The notes beneath the pieces are model-generated. The model did not search any database, was not told the DNA's origin, and worked only from the letters and a program-made list of their open reading frames with translations. Positions 54,246-61,791 of a stretch of 64,000 nucleotides of DNA are shown piece by piece. The position numbers were made by a program, and so were the translations under genes. This stretch comes from JBLIRR01 sp049472395 (lineage in GTDB: Bacteria; SZUA-182; DTGQ01; JBLIRR01): positions 1-64,000 of the forward strand of contig JBLIRR010000006.1 of assembly GCA_049472395.1 (NCBI GenBank), in the 5' to 3' direction. Position 1 is the first letter of the stretch. Every line of letters begins with the position of its first letter.

Positions 54246-56162
54246 ATGCTTCGATTTTTAAAGAAAGTCCTAATAATTATTATTACACTCTTTTCTTTTT
54301 CTGATGCCTTCGCTAAAACAGAAAAGAAATTTATTATATTCGGTTTTGATGGAATGGATCCGGTAGTGACGCAAAAATTAATGGATGAAGGGAAACTTCC
54401 CCATTTTGAAAAACTTGCCTCCATGGGCAGTTTTAAATCCCTCACAAGCAGCATTCCTCCGCAAAGCCCCGTTGCCTGGGCAAATTTTATAACCGGCCAA
54501 AATCCCGGAGGGCATAATATTTTTGATTTCATTGCCAGGCACCCGGAAAATTATATCCCTTATCTTTCCATGGCTGAGCTTGAACAGCCCAAAAAGATAC
54601 TTGGCCTTTTCTCAAAACCAAAATATACAACATACAGGCAAGGAACAACATTTTGGGAGATTCTGGGACAGAATAAAATCCCTGCTGTGGCTATTCGTCC
54701 TCCCTCAAATTTTCCACCGGCAACAGGAGGGGGAATCTCCTCCTCAGGAATGGGAACGCCCGATATCTTGGGGGGATATGGAACCTATAGTTTTTTCACC
54801 ACAGAAGTCACCTCACATAAATCTGAGAATGGAGGGCTCGTCTACCCCGTTATTATAAATAACAATACAATACAAAGCACACTTGTAGGTCCTACCAAAG
54901 ACAAAAATGAAAAAGCGGAAATTCCCCTCACCGTCCATCTTGATCCCAGAAATCAAATGGCGAAAATAGTAATCCAGGATCATGAGATACTGCTTCGTCA
55001 AGGCACATGGAGTGAGTGGGTCCAACTTGCATTTAAAATGGGGGGATTTGCCAAGGCACACTGTATATGCCGATTTTATATGAAAAATCTTGAACCTGAA
55101 TTCCAGCTCTATGTGACGCCACTCAATATTGATCCCTATAATCCTCCCTACCCTATCTCTTATCCTGAAGACTATGCGAAAAAAGTCGCTGAAAAAATCG
55201 GGCTCTATTATACACAGGGTATGCCCGAGGACAGCAAGGCCCTGATGAACGGACGATTAACAGAAGAAGAATATTTAGCCCAGAGCCAAATCTCCTTAAC
55301 AGAGCGGAAAAAAATGCTTGATTTAGAATTAGACCGCTTTAAAACAGGATTTCTCTACTGTTATTTTTCAGCAACCGATGCCTTTCAACATATGTTTATG
55401 AGATGCATGGACAGTGAAGATCACCCCGCCTATGATAGTAAGGAAGTAAAGAAATATGGTCATATCATTCCTGATATATATAAAGAAATGGATACCATTC
55501 TCGGGAAGGCCATGCAGCAGATTGATAAGGATACAATTATCCTTTGTGTATCGGATCATGGTTTTGTACCCTTTCGCTGGGCCGTTAATCTAAACACCTG
55601 GCTCTATAAAGAAGGCTATCTGAAGCTTCGAAACAGATATAAGGGTGAAAGCGGAGAGTTTTTTGAAAATGTTGACTGGCGAGGCACGAAAGCCTATGCC
55701 ATCGGATTGAACTCTCTATATATTAATCTAGAAGGCCGTGAAGGACAGGGAATTGTCCCCGTACATGAAAAAGAGGAGCTTATAAAAGAAATAAGGAGAA
55801 AACTGCTTCAATATGTGGATCCTCAGAATAATGCAAAGGTGTTTGCGAGTGTAGATTTGCCTTCTCTTTGTTATAAAGGGCCCTATGCACAAAATAGCCC
55901 GGATTTTATAATTGGTTACAATAAATATTATCGGGCATCATGGGCAACAGCACTAGGAGCTGCTCCTAAAGTTATTATTGAACCTAATATGAGCAAATGG
56001 TCGGGAGATCATTGTATCGCCAGAGATATCGTACCGGGAATCATTGTCACGAATAAAAAGATCAGAAAGAAGAACCCTTCGTTGGTAGATATTGCTCCGA
56101 CGGTTCTCACTGTTTTTGGAATAGAAAAACCGGCTGACATGATCGGCACCGCATTATTTTAA
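54246..56162 (+). CDS. type I phosphodiesterase-like protein, alkaline phosphatase superfamily, copy 2
   Basis: 638 residues, a clear paralogue of the preceding protein, but exported with a plain signal peptide (LIIIITLFSFSDAFA) and no membrane helix. Conserved blocks line up in order: FGFDGMDPVVTQKLMDEGKL, PQSPVAWANFITGQNPGGHN, DAFQHMFMRC, VSDHGFVPFRWAVNLNTWLY, SGDHCIARDIVPGI and VDIAPTVLTVFG. A GGAGG lies 11 nt before the ATG. It probably shares substrate chemistry with copy 1, as a soluble periplasmic partner. Confidence 0.87.
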   Translation: MLRFLKKVLIIIITLFSFSDAFAKTEKKFIIFGFDGMDPVVTQKLMDEGKLPHFEKLASMGSFKSLTSSIPPQSPVAWANFITGQNPGGHNIFDFIARHPENYIPYLSMAELEQPKKILGLFSKPKYTTYRQGTTFWEILGQNKIPAVAIRPPSNFPPATGGGISSSGMGTPDILGGYGTYSFFTTEVTSHKSENGGLVYPVIINNNTIQSTLVGPTKDKNEKAEIPLTVHLDPRNQMAKIVIQDHEILLRQGTWSEWVQLAFKMGGFAKAHCICRFYMKNLEPEFQLYVTPLNIDPYNPPYPISYPEDYAKKVAEKIGLYYTQGMPEDSKALMNGRLTEEEYLAQSQISLTERKKMLDLELDRFKTGFLYCYFSATDAFQHMFMRCMDSEDHPAYDSKEVKKYGHIIPDIYKEMDTILGKAMQQIDKDTIILCVSDHGFVPFRWAVNLNTWLYKEGYLKLRNRYKGESGEFFENVDWRGTKAYAIGLNSLYINLEGREGQGIVPVHEKEELIKEIRRKLLQYVDPQNNAKVFASVDLPSLCYKGPYAQNSPDFIIGYNKYYRASWATALGAAPKVIIEPNMSKWSGDHCIARDIVPGIIVTNKKIRKKNPSLVDIAPTVLTVFGIEKPADMIGTALF

Positions 56163-56181
56163 GAAAAGGAGAAGAGTATCT

Positions 56182-56379
56182 ATGTTTGGTCACAAGATTA
56201 AATTGGATAAGAACCTGCTTGATAAAGCAAAAAGATTTGCTCTTGAGGAGGGGTACTCATCGGTTGAAGAACTAATTATCCATCTTCTTGAGGAAGCCAT
56301 AGCAAAAAGTCAAAACAGCGCTGATGAGGTGGATGAGGATGTGAAAAAACGACTCGAAGGCCTTGGGTATATCTCCTGA
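56182..56379 (+). CDS. 65-residue RHH-like protein with a RLEGLGYIS tail
   Basis: Not a recognised named family. Residues ~4-45 (KIKLDKNLLDKAKRFALEEG, then SSVEELIIHLLEEAI) look like a strand followed by two helices, as in ribbon-helix-helix (CopG/Arc) proteins. The C-terminal DVKKRLEGLGYIS matches the RLESLGYI found at the end of the sulfatase-like domain in the protein at 10189-13116. A good AAAAGGAG site precedes the ATG, and the stop overlaps the next start (TGATG), so it is a real translated gene of the phosphodiesterase operon. It could be a DNA-binding regulator or a detached interaction tail for the enzymes. Confidence 0.8.
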   Translation: MFGHKIKLDKNLLDKAKRFALEEGYSSVEELIIHLLEEAIAKSQNSADEVDEDVKKRLEGLGYIS

Positions 56380-57188
56380 TGAAAACATTTTTCACTATTC
56401 TCGGCACACTTTTTAATGGAATACTTATCCCCTTTTCATTGGCTCCTCCTCTCTATGGATTTTTGTTCATAGCTTTTATAACCGGACTTCTCGCTGTCGT
56501 GATTTTTAAATATATATCAAATCAAAAAGAACTCAAAAGAATTATGGGGCAGATTAAACTGAGCTTTATGGAAATTTATCTTTATAAGGATGATCTTTCG
56601 CAGGTGCTCCAGTCCCAGAAACACATCCTTAAAAATAATTTTGCGTATTTTAAATACTCAACATTAGCTGCTATTCCCATTATGTGCAGTGTTTTACTAA
56701 TACTTTCGCAAGTTAATCTAAAATACAGCCTCAAACCGATAAAATCAGGGGAGACATTCACACTCCAGGTAACGATGACACCCGATCCCGGCCTTAATCC
56801 TGACGATATCGCATTACATACCCCACAGGAGGTTGAAATAATCACCCCAGGATTTTACACATCTGACCACTACCAGATTGAATGGCAACTCAAGGCCCAC
56901 AAAGAGGGTAATTTTCGGGTGAGCGTACACTATAGAAATCAAGAATATAAAAAAGAAATCTTAATAGGCAGCTCCACGCACCTATATTCTCCTCACATGG
57001 GAAGGGCAAGTGTGGTAGAGACAATCTTTAATCCTCTCGAAGACCTTCTTCCGGCTGATGCTCCTGTGAGTGCTATTGATATTAAATATAAGCCCTTATA
57101 TTTTATGCACATGCACTGGCTCATCGCCTTCCTGGTCAGCGCTATTGCCGCAGGCCTTGTGTTTAGAAAATTATTAAAGGTAAGTTAA
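56379..57188 (+). CDS. three-TM membrane protein with cytoplasmic coiled coil and periplasmic beta domain
   Basis: 269 residues, unknown function. A hydrophobic N-terminal segment (~19-47) is followed by a charged helical stretch (QKELKRIMGQIKLSFMEIY.. to QSQKHILKNN), a second membrane helix (~96-112), a ~125-residue beta-rich domain (SGETFTLQVTMTPDPG to IDIKYKPLY) and a last helix (~245-262). This order recalls the small Oxa1-superfamily proteins (DUF106/EMC3/TMCO1 type), but that is a topology argument only. Translationally coupled to the 65-residue protein. Confidence 0.75.
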   Translation: MKTFFTILGTLFNGILIPFSLAPPLYGFLFIAFITGLLAVVIFKYISNQKELKRIMGQIKLSFMEIYLYKDDLSQVLQSQKHILKNNFAYFKYSTLAAIPIMCSVLLILSQVNLKYSLKPIKSGETFTLQVTMTPDPGLNPDDIALHTPQEVEIITPGFYTSDHYQIEWQLKAHKEGNFRVSVHYRNQEYKKEILIGSSTHLYSPHMGRASVVETIFNPLEDLLPADAPVSAIDIKYKPLYFMHMHWLIAFLVSAIAAGLVFRKLLKVS

Positions 57189-57196
57189 GTCACGTA

Positions 57197-58306
57197 TTAT
57201 TTGAAAATTGTATCACAAATAAAACGGGACAAACCAGCAGCTAAGCATTTGTGGCCATAGGCTGTCGGGTGCCATGAGTCTTGAAATAAAACCTTGTCCC
57301 CGATTTCTTCAGGATGCAAGCTATGATAAGCGTCATACATGAGAACATTATTTTCCCGGCAAAAACGTGTGAGCACACATTCATGTGGTTTTGAATCACG
57401 ATACGATGGATGAATAATGATGAGTCGGATATTATTTTCTTTGCAAAGCGCAGCCAATTGTGATAAATTTTCACGTCGCTCATCTTCAGATACCCTTCTT
57501 CCGAGCAGAAAGGGATCAACTTTCCGTGATGTATCGTCGTCCTTATCTTTATTCTCATTAAACCATGGTTTGATCCGCTTATCTGGCAAACCTATATCTA
57601 CGATTGGATTTTGAAAATCATTACGGTTAAGCTTATTAATTACAAAGCGAGCATAGCGATACGCTAAAAAACGATAGAGACCCCAGTTGTGCTCCAAGAA
57701 TCGATTTATCTTATACAGTGTCGAATCATAGAGTTGTTTATCGGTTTTAATAACTCCTATCTCATTTAATTCTATATCATGAACAGCAGTCGGTAGATAA
57801 TCATTGACTTCATGATAAAATAATATAAGATCTGGTTTGAGTTTAAGACCTCTTAATTCGAGATATTTTAAGCTCTGAAATGACGAATAAGCAGAAACAC
57901 CGGCATTGATAACTGTTATATATCGCGATTTGATTGTTTGATTTAATAATTTTTGTAATTGGGCAGAATAGGTCTCGTTATCTCTCACACCAACCCCGAA
58001 TGTTGTACTTTCACCTAATGAAAGAATTCTGAATTCATTCTTCTTTTTAGGCTGAACCTCGGCTGATCTGAGGCCGAGGCTATTGATTGTTACAGAGCAT
58101 GCTTTTTTTTTTAATGAGATATTAGGTTTTAAAACCCAGCCAAGCTCAGAATCTGGTTGCACTATTGAATTTGGGCCGATACCTGATCCTCCTGCAATTA
58201 TAGAAGGAGTATCGAGAGATAATGAACGGACAATAACCTCTGCACTACCAAAAAAAATGAGTGCAGGAAGCAATGAGAGAATGATTAGTTTAATTGTTTT
58301 TTTCAT
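57197..58306 (-). CDS. SGNH/GDSL-hydrolase-like exported protein
   Basis: 369 residues with an N-terminal membrane/signal segment (LIILSLLPALIFFGSAEVIV). The SGNH blocks are LGESTTFGVG (nucleophile Ser), INAGVSAYSS (block II Gly), HEVNDYLP (block III Asn) and FQDSWHPTAYGH (catalytic Asp-x-x-His). Family members remove or move acyl groups on surface glycans and lipids. It converges on the membrane protein gene with 8 nt between the stops, so it is adjacent to, but not in, the phosphodiesterase operon. Confidence 0.85.
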   Translation of the reverse strand: MKKTIKLIILSLLPALIFFGSAEVIVRSLSLDTPSIIAGGSGIGPNSIVQPDSELGWVLKPNISLKKKACSVTINSLGLRSAEVQPKKKNEFRILSLGESTTFGVGVRDNETYSAQLQKLLNQTIKSRYITVINAGVSAYSSFQSLKYLELRGLKLKPDLILFYHEVNDYLPTAVHDIELNEIGVIKTDKQLYDSTLYKINRFLEHNWGLYRFLAYRYARFVINKLNRNDFQNPIVDIGLPDKRIKPWFNENKDKDDDTSRKVDPFLLGRRVSEDERRENLSQLAALCKENNIRLIIIHPSYRDSKPHECVLTRFCRENNVLMYDAYHSLHPEEIGDKVLFQDSWHPTAYGHKCLAAGLSRFICDTIFK

Positions 58307-58501
58307 TGTATTTTTGTGCTTTATTTTTCATCAACCTATAGTGATCTAATCGACGGATTTACTACTTTTCTTCTTTAGTTGCCTTTGTCTGAATTTTTTA
58401 TTATTATTTACCACAAATATAATGAGGTCTCTTTAGTATAAAAGATATAATAAAAATTTTTTGTGTGGAAATAGTATAAACAAAATAAGATAAAGAAACC
58501 T

Positions 58502-58795
58502 ATGCGATTATCGATCGTTGACGCTGAAAAATGTATTGGGTGCCAGAGCTGCATGTTTGCGTGTGCGAGAAGGCAAAATGAGGGAGGTATATCTAAGTCA
58601 TGCATAGGTGTGAAATCAGTAGGGGGTATGGAAAGGGGATTCACTGTGATAGTCTGCCGCGCGTGTGATGATCCTCCCTGCTTGAGAGCATGTCCCCAAA
58701 ATGCCTTGAAAGCGCGAGATGGGGGAGGCGTACTCCTCGCCTCTGAAAAATGTATCGGGTGTGGTTCTTGCATGGGCAACAGAAGCATACGATAA
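58502..58795 (+). pseudogene. truncated polyferredoxin, fused by deletion to an AOR fragment
   Basis: The frame encodes 97 residues with cluster motifs CIGCQSCMFAC, CRACDDPPCLRACP and the start of another, CIGCGSC. The last motif is not completed by the expected C-x-x-x-C-P; the frame runs on for a few codons (MGNRSIR) and stops. From about 58764 onward the DNA is coding in another frame for the C-terminal half of an aldehyde ferredoxin oxidoreductase. In intact loci such a ferredoxin is encoded before the oxidoreductase, so the rest of the ferredoxin and the first half of the oxidoreductase appear to be missing. Confidence 0.72.
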
Positions 58796-59438
58796 AAGCA
58801 TTATCACTGATAAAGAAACAATGGGCATACCACTTCATTGGGCGGATACACATGCCTATTTAAAGGTAATCCGGCATCTTATTGAGCAGCCTAATGAATT
58901 TTATAAGGCTCTCTCCCGTGGGGTAGAACAGGCCGCCTCCATATATGGTGGGAGGGAATTTGCCTTATCTTTTGGGAAAAACGAAATGCCGGGCTATCAT
59001 ACAGGACCCGGAGCGTACATAGGATATATAATAGGAGCACGACACAGCCATCTTGATAATGCAGGCTATAGTGTTGATCAAAAAGTATTAACAAAGCAAA
59101 AGCTTGATCCTGAGGAGCTTGTGCACACTCTCTTAAAAGAAGAGCAATGGCGGCAAATACTCTCATCATGTGTGATCTGTTTTTTCGCCCGTGGTATCTA
59201 TACGCCGGATATTGTGAGCAAGGCCCTTTCTGTCGCAGGTCATGAGGCAAGTCTAGATGCGCTTTATGATCTCGGCAGAAAAATACATAAGGCCAAATAT
59301 AATTTTAAGATTCGAGAAGGATTTTCTTTTGACACCCTGCATATTCCTGAGCGCATTTACAGCACATCCTTGCCGGTAAATGGATTGGATGCAGAGTATA
59401 TTCGCAGGGCCCTTGAATACGCCAAGAAAATACTATGA
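58719..59438 (+). pseudogene. C-terminal remnant of aldehyde ferredoxin oxidoreductase
   Basis: From about LAWATEAYDKS (58755-58790) the frame matches the second half of tungsten aldehyde ferredoxin oxidoreductases: MGIPLHWADTHAYL, GVEQAASIYGGREFALSFGKNEMPGY, a C-terminal helical domain and FSFDTLHIPERIYSTSLP. The N-terminal domain 1 and the CxxCxxC Fe-S ligands are absent, so it cannot bind the usual pterin and cluster. The nominal ATG at 58719 falls within the ferredoxin frame and is not a meaningful start. Its C-terminal end is intact to the stop. Confidence 0.75.
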
Positions 59439-59502
59439 ATTTTAATAAATATATAAAAATTTCCTATTTTTTATGAATCAAGCAGATTACAAAAAATGTG
59501 GG

Positions 59503-59545
59503 CCCTTTATACAGCATCCCTGTGCAGTGAACAAATTATAAAGGG
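59503..59545. repeat. 9-bp inverted repeat in the gap before the LytR_C gene
   Basis: CCCTTTATA (59503-59511) and TATAAAGGG (59537-59545) are perfect complements around a 25-nt loop. There is no T-run after it, so it is not a classical terminator. Confidence 0.45.
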
Positions 59546-59579
59546 TTACGAAAGCATTTTAATTGCTGCAACAATTCCC

Positions 59580-59608
59580 TTGACTTTTAAAAACCAAATG
59601 ATTATTAT
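59580..59608 (+). promoter_or_regulatory. promoter of the LytR_C / O-antigen ligase unit
   Basis: TTGACT (59580-59585), 17-nt spacer, TATTAT (59603-59608), 34 nt before the ATG at 59642. Confidence 0.65.
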
Positions 59609-59641
59609 CAACAATACAAAAAAGCAAGAGGGGAATAGAAT

Positions 59642-60334
59642 ATGAATATATCAAAAAAATATCTAATTCTTAGTAGCATTTTACTCATTGCTATTATAGC
59701 ATTATGTCTTGCTATGCAAAGCTGCTCTTTTTTCGAATACTTAGACGGCAGTTCGGAAAAAGAAATAAAGAAATTTCAGACACCTAAAAAGGAATTGCAG
59801 TCCAATATTAAAAAATTAATAAAGCGAAATAAGGATTTGCAAGACCAACTGGAAGAGCTCAAGGGAGACAATGCCAAGAGTGTTCAAGAAAAGGAGGAAC
59901 TGCGTCAAAAGCTAGCAAAACTTGAGAGGGAGAAACAAAAAGCTGTATCTTTAAACGCGCAGCTTGAACAGAAAAAAGCCCCATCACCACAATATAGCAA
60001 GCCTCAAGAACCATTACAAAAAAAGGCTCGGCCTAAAACTGCACGAATATCGCGCTCCATCAAATCATTGTTAACAATCAAAGTACTAAGCGGTGATGGT
60101 GACATAGAGTCTGCTCATGCCATGGCAGATCGATTACGAAAAATGGGGTATAATATAAAACTAATCGATTATGCTCCACGGTCGAATTTCACACACAATA
60201 CCGTATATTACGCTTCAAATTCCCGAAAGGAAGCGGATGAGCTCATAGCCAATCTTGGCGGCAATGCGATCTCTAAACCCATAAGCTGGCATTCAAAATA
60301 CGATCTTATTTTCGTCACAGGATATAATCCCTGA
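59642..60334 (+). CDS. membrane-anchored coiled-coil protein with LytR_C domain
   Basis: 230 residues: N-terminal membrane segment or lipoprotein-like signal (ILLIAIIALCLAMQSC), a coiled coil (KELQSNIKKLIKRNKDLQDQ and on to ~110), a Lys/Pro linker, and a C-terminal domain (ISRSIKSLLTIKVLSGDGD to YDLIFVTGYNP) that fits LytR_C. In that domain a TIKVLSGDG strand, a helix and a VYYAS strand recur as in proteins fused to LCP glycopolymer transferases. Here there is no LCP domain. An envelope role is likely. It stands upstream of the O-antigen ligase gene. Confidence 0.77.
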   Translation: MNISKKYLILSSILLIAIIALCLAMQSCSFFEYLDGSSEKEIKKFQTPKKELQSNIKKLIKRNKDLQDQLEELKGDNAKSVQEKEELRQKLAKLEREKQKAVSLNAQLEQKKAPSPQYSKPQEPLQKKARPKTARISRSIKSLLTIKVLSGDGDIESAHAMADRLRKMGYNIKLIDYAPRSNFTHNTVYYASNSRKEADELIANLGGNAISKPISWHSKYDLIFVTGYNP

Positions 60335-60383
60335 TTCATCCACTCTGAAGTTGTGCAGGTATCTTGACATGAACTGAATTACT

Positions 60384-61790
60384 ATGGATCACAACACAAT
60401 TGTCCAAGCCCTAATCGATGCAGGGCTTATCTTAATTATTGCCTTTGCTCCTTGTGCATTCGGTTCTGTTCACATATGGGCGTATACATTAATAGAATTA
60501 ATTGTCTTTTCTCTTCTCATGCTATGGATAGTTTATCATCTCATATTCCCTAAAAAGAGCTTGATAAAAAAGGATCAAAAAGAACTTATACCTGTATATG
60601 CAGCCTTGGTCTTATTTATAGTGACAGTCTGTGTTCAGATTATTCCCCTTCCCCCCATTATTCTCCGTTTTTTATCTCCAAAAGCATATGAGATATACTG
60701 CCATGCTATCCCCGGATACGAAAAAACGGCTCTCTCAAGGAGCCTCAGCATATATCCCTATGCCTCCAAAATATCCCTTGCCAAGTTTATTTCCTATGCG
60801 GGAATTTTTTTCTTAATAACACACGAAATACGAGAACACACAAGGATCAAAAGGATAATCGGTGTGTTAATGCTCATTGGATTTTTTGAGGCATTATATG
60901 GCTTGTACGGCTATTTTAGTAGAAATTATTCCATTTTCGGATTTTCTAAGGCATATTGTATTGGCCCTGCAACAGGCACTTATGTGAACAGAAATCATTT
61001 TGCGGGATTCTTGGGAATGACCGTATTTGTATGTATCGGATATCTCCTTGGTAAGGTACCAATAAGGAGTCGCGACCGATACGGATACACTCAAAGGATA
61101 ATTGATTTTCTCAATACTGCAAAGGCATCGGAAAGCGGGCTTGTCCTTATTATTATCATCACAATGATCCTTGGGATCATATTTTCATTATCCCGCATGG
61201 GAGTGTTCAGCTTTGTCCTTTCCATACTGCTTCTTGCCTTTATCACCCTGGTGGGCAGACAAAAAAAATTTATAACGATCATTTTTTTTATATTCTCTCT
61301 TGCCCTTATCACCTCTCTCTGGTATGGGCTTAATCCTCTTGTGGAAAGGTACTACAGGTCAGAAGATTCCTTTTTGGATAGGGCCTTAATATGGAGATAT
61401 ACCTCTCACCTCATTAAGGATTTTCCCTTGATGGGAGCAGGACTTGGAACATATGAAACTGTTTTTCAACAATACAAACCGGACACATTTACCTATCGTC
61501 TCTCACGCTACGATCATGCTCATAATGATTACCTTGAACTTATAGCTGAGGTTGGGTTAAGCGGCTCTATTCCCCTATTTCTCGGAAGCGTGTACTTTCT
61601 CCTCTTACTCCTTAAAAAGTGGGCAAAAAGTAACAATGCCTTTTCAAAGGGGATGTCTCTCGGCGGTATCGGAGCATCGTTCTATATGAGCCTTCATAGT
61701 CTCACGGATTTTAATTTATATATTCCAGCCAATGCAATGATTTTTTTCATTATAATGGCCTTAACTTATTGCAGCGTGGCAGAGGTGTGA
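60384..61790 (+). CDS. O-antigen ligase family membrane protein
   Basis: 468 residues with about ten to twelve membrane helices. The large periplasmic loop contains FPLMGAGLGTYETVFQQYKP and the hallmark HAHNDYLELIAEVG of the Wzy_C/O-antigen ligase family. Such proteins either attach O-antigen to lipid A-core, polymerise repeat units, or glycosylate proteins; sequence alone does not say which. Its stop lies 1 nt before the next ATG, so it is coupled to the TIM-barrel gene. Confidence 0.9.
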   Translation: MDHNTIVQALIDAGLILIIAFAPCAFGSVHIWAYTLIELIVFSLLMLWIVYHLIFPKKSLIKKDQKELIPVYAALVLFIVTVCVQIIPLPPIILRFLSPKAYEIYCHAIPGYEKTALSRSLSIYPYASKISLAKFISYAGIFFLITHEIREHTRIKRIIGVLMLIGFFEALYGLYGYFSRNYSIFGFSKAYCIGPATGTYVNRNHFAGFLGMTVFVCIGYLLGKVPIRSRDRYGYTQRIIDFLNTAKASESGLVLIIIITMILGIIFSLSRMGVFSFVLSILLLAFITLVGRQKKFITIIFFIFSLALITSLWYGLNPLVERYYRSEDSFLDRALIWRYTSHLIKDFPLMGAGLGTYETVFQQYKPDTFTYRLSRYDHAHNDYLELIAEVGLSGSIPLFLGSVYFLLLLLKKWAKSNNAFSKGMSLGGIGASFYMSLHSLTDFNLYIPANAMIFFIIMALTYCSVAEV

Positions 61791-61791
61791 G

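Noticed and set aside
58408..58853. Open frames on the minus strand opposite the ferredoxin remnant
   Set aside because: They lie entirely antisense to cysteine-cluster coding sequence on the plus strand, have no ribosome sites and show no recognisable motifs.
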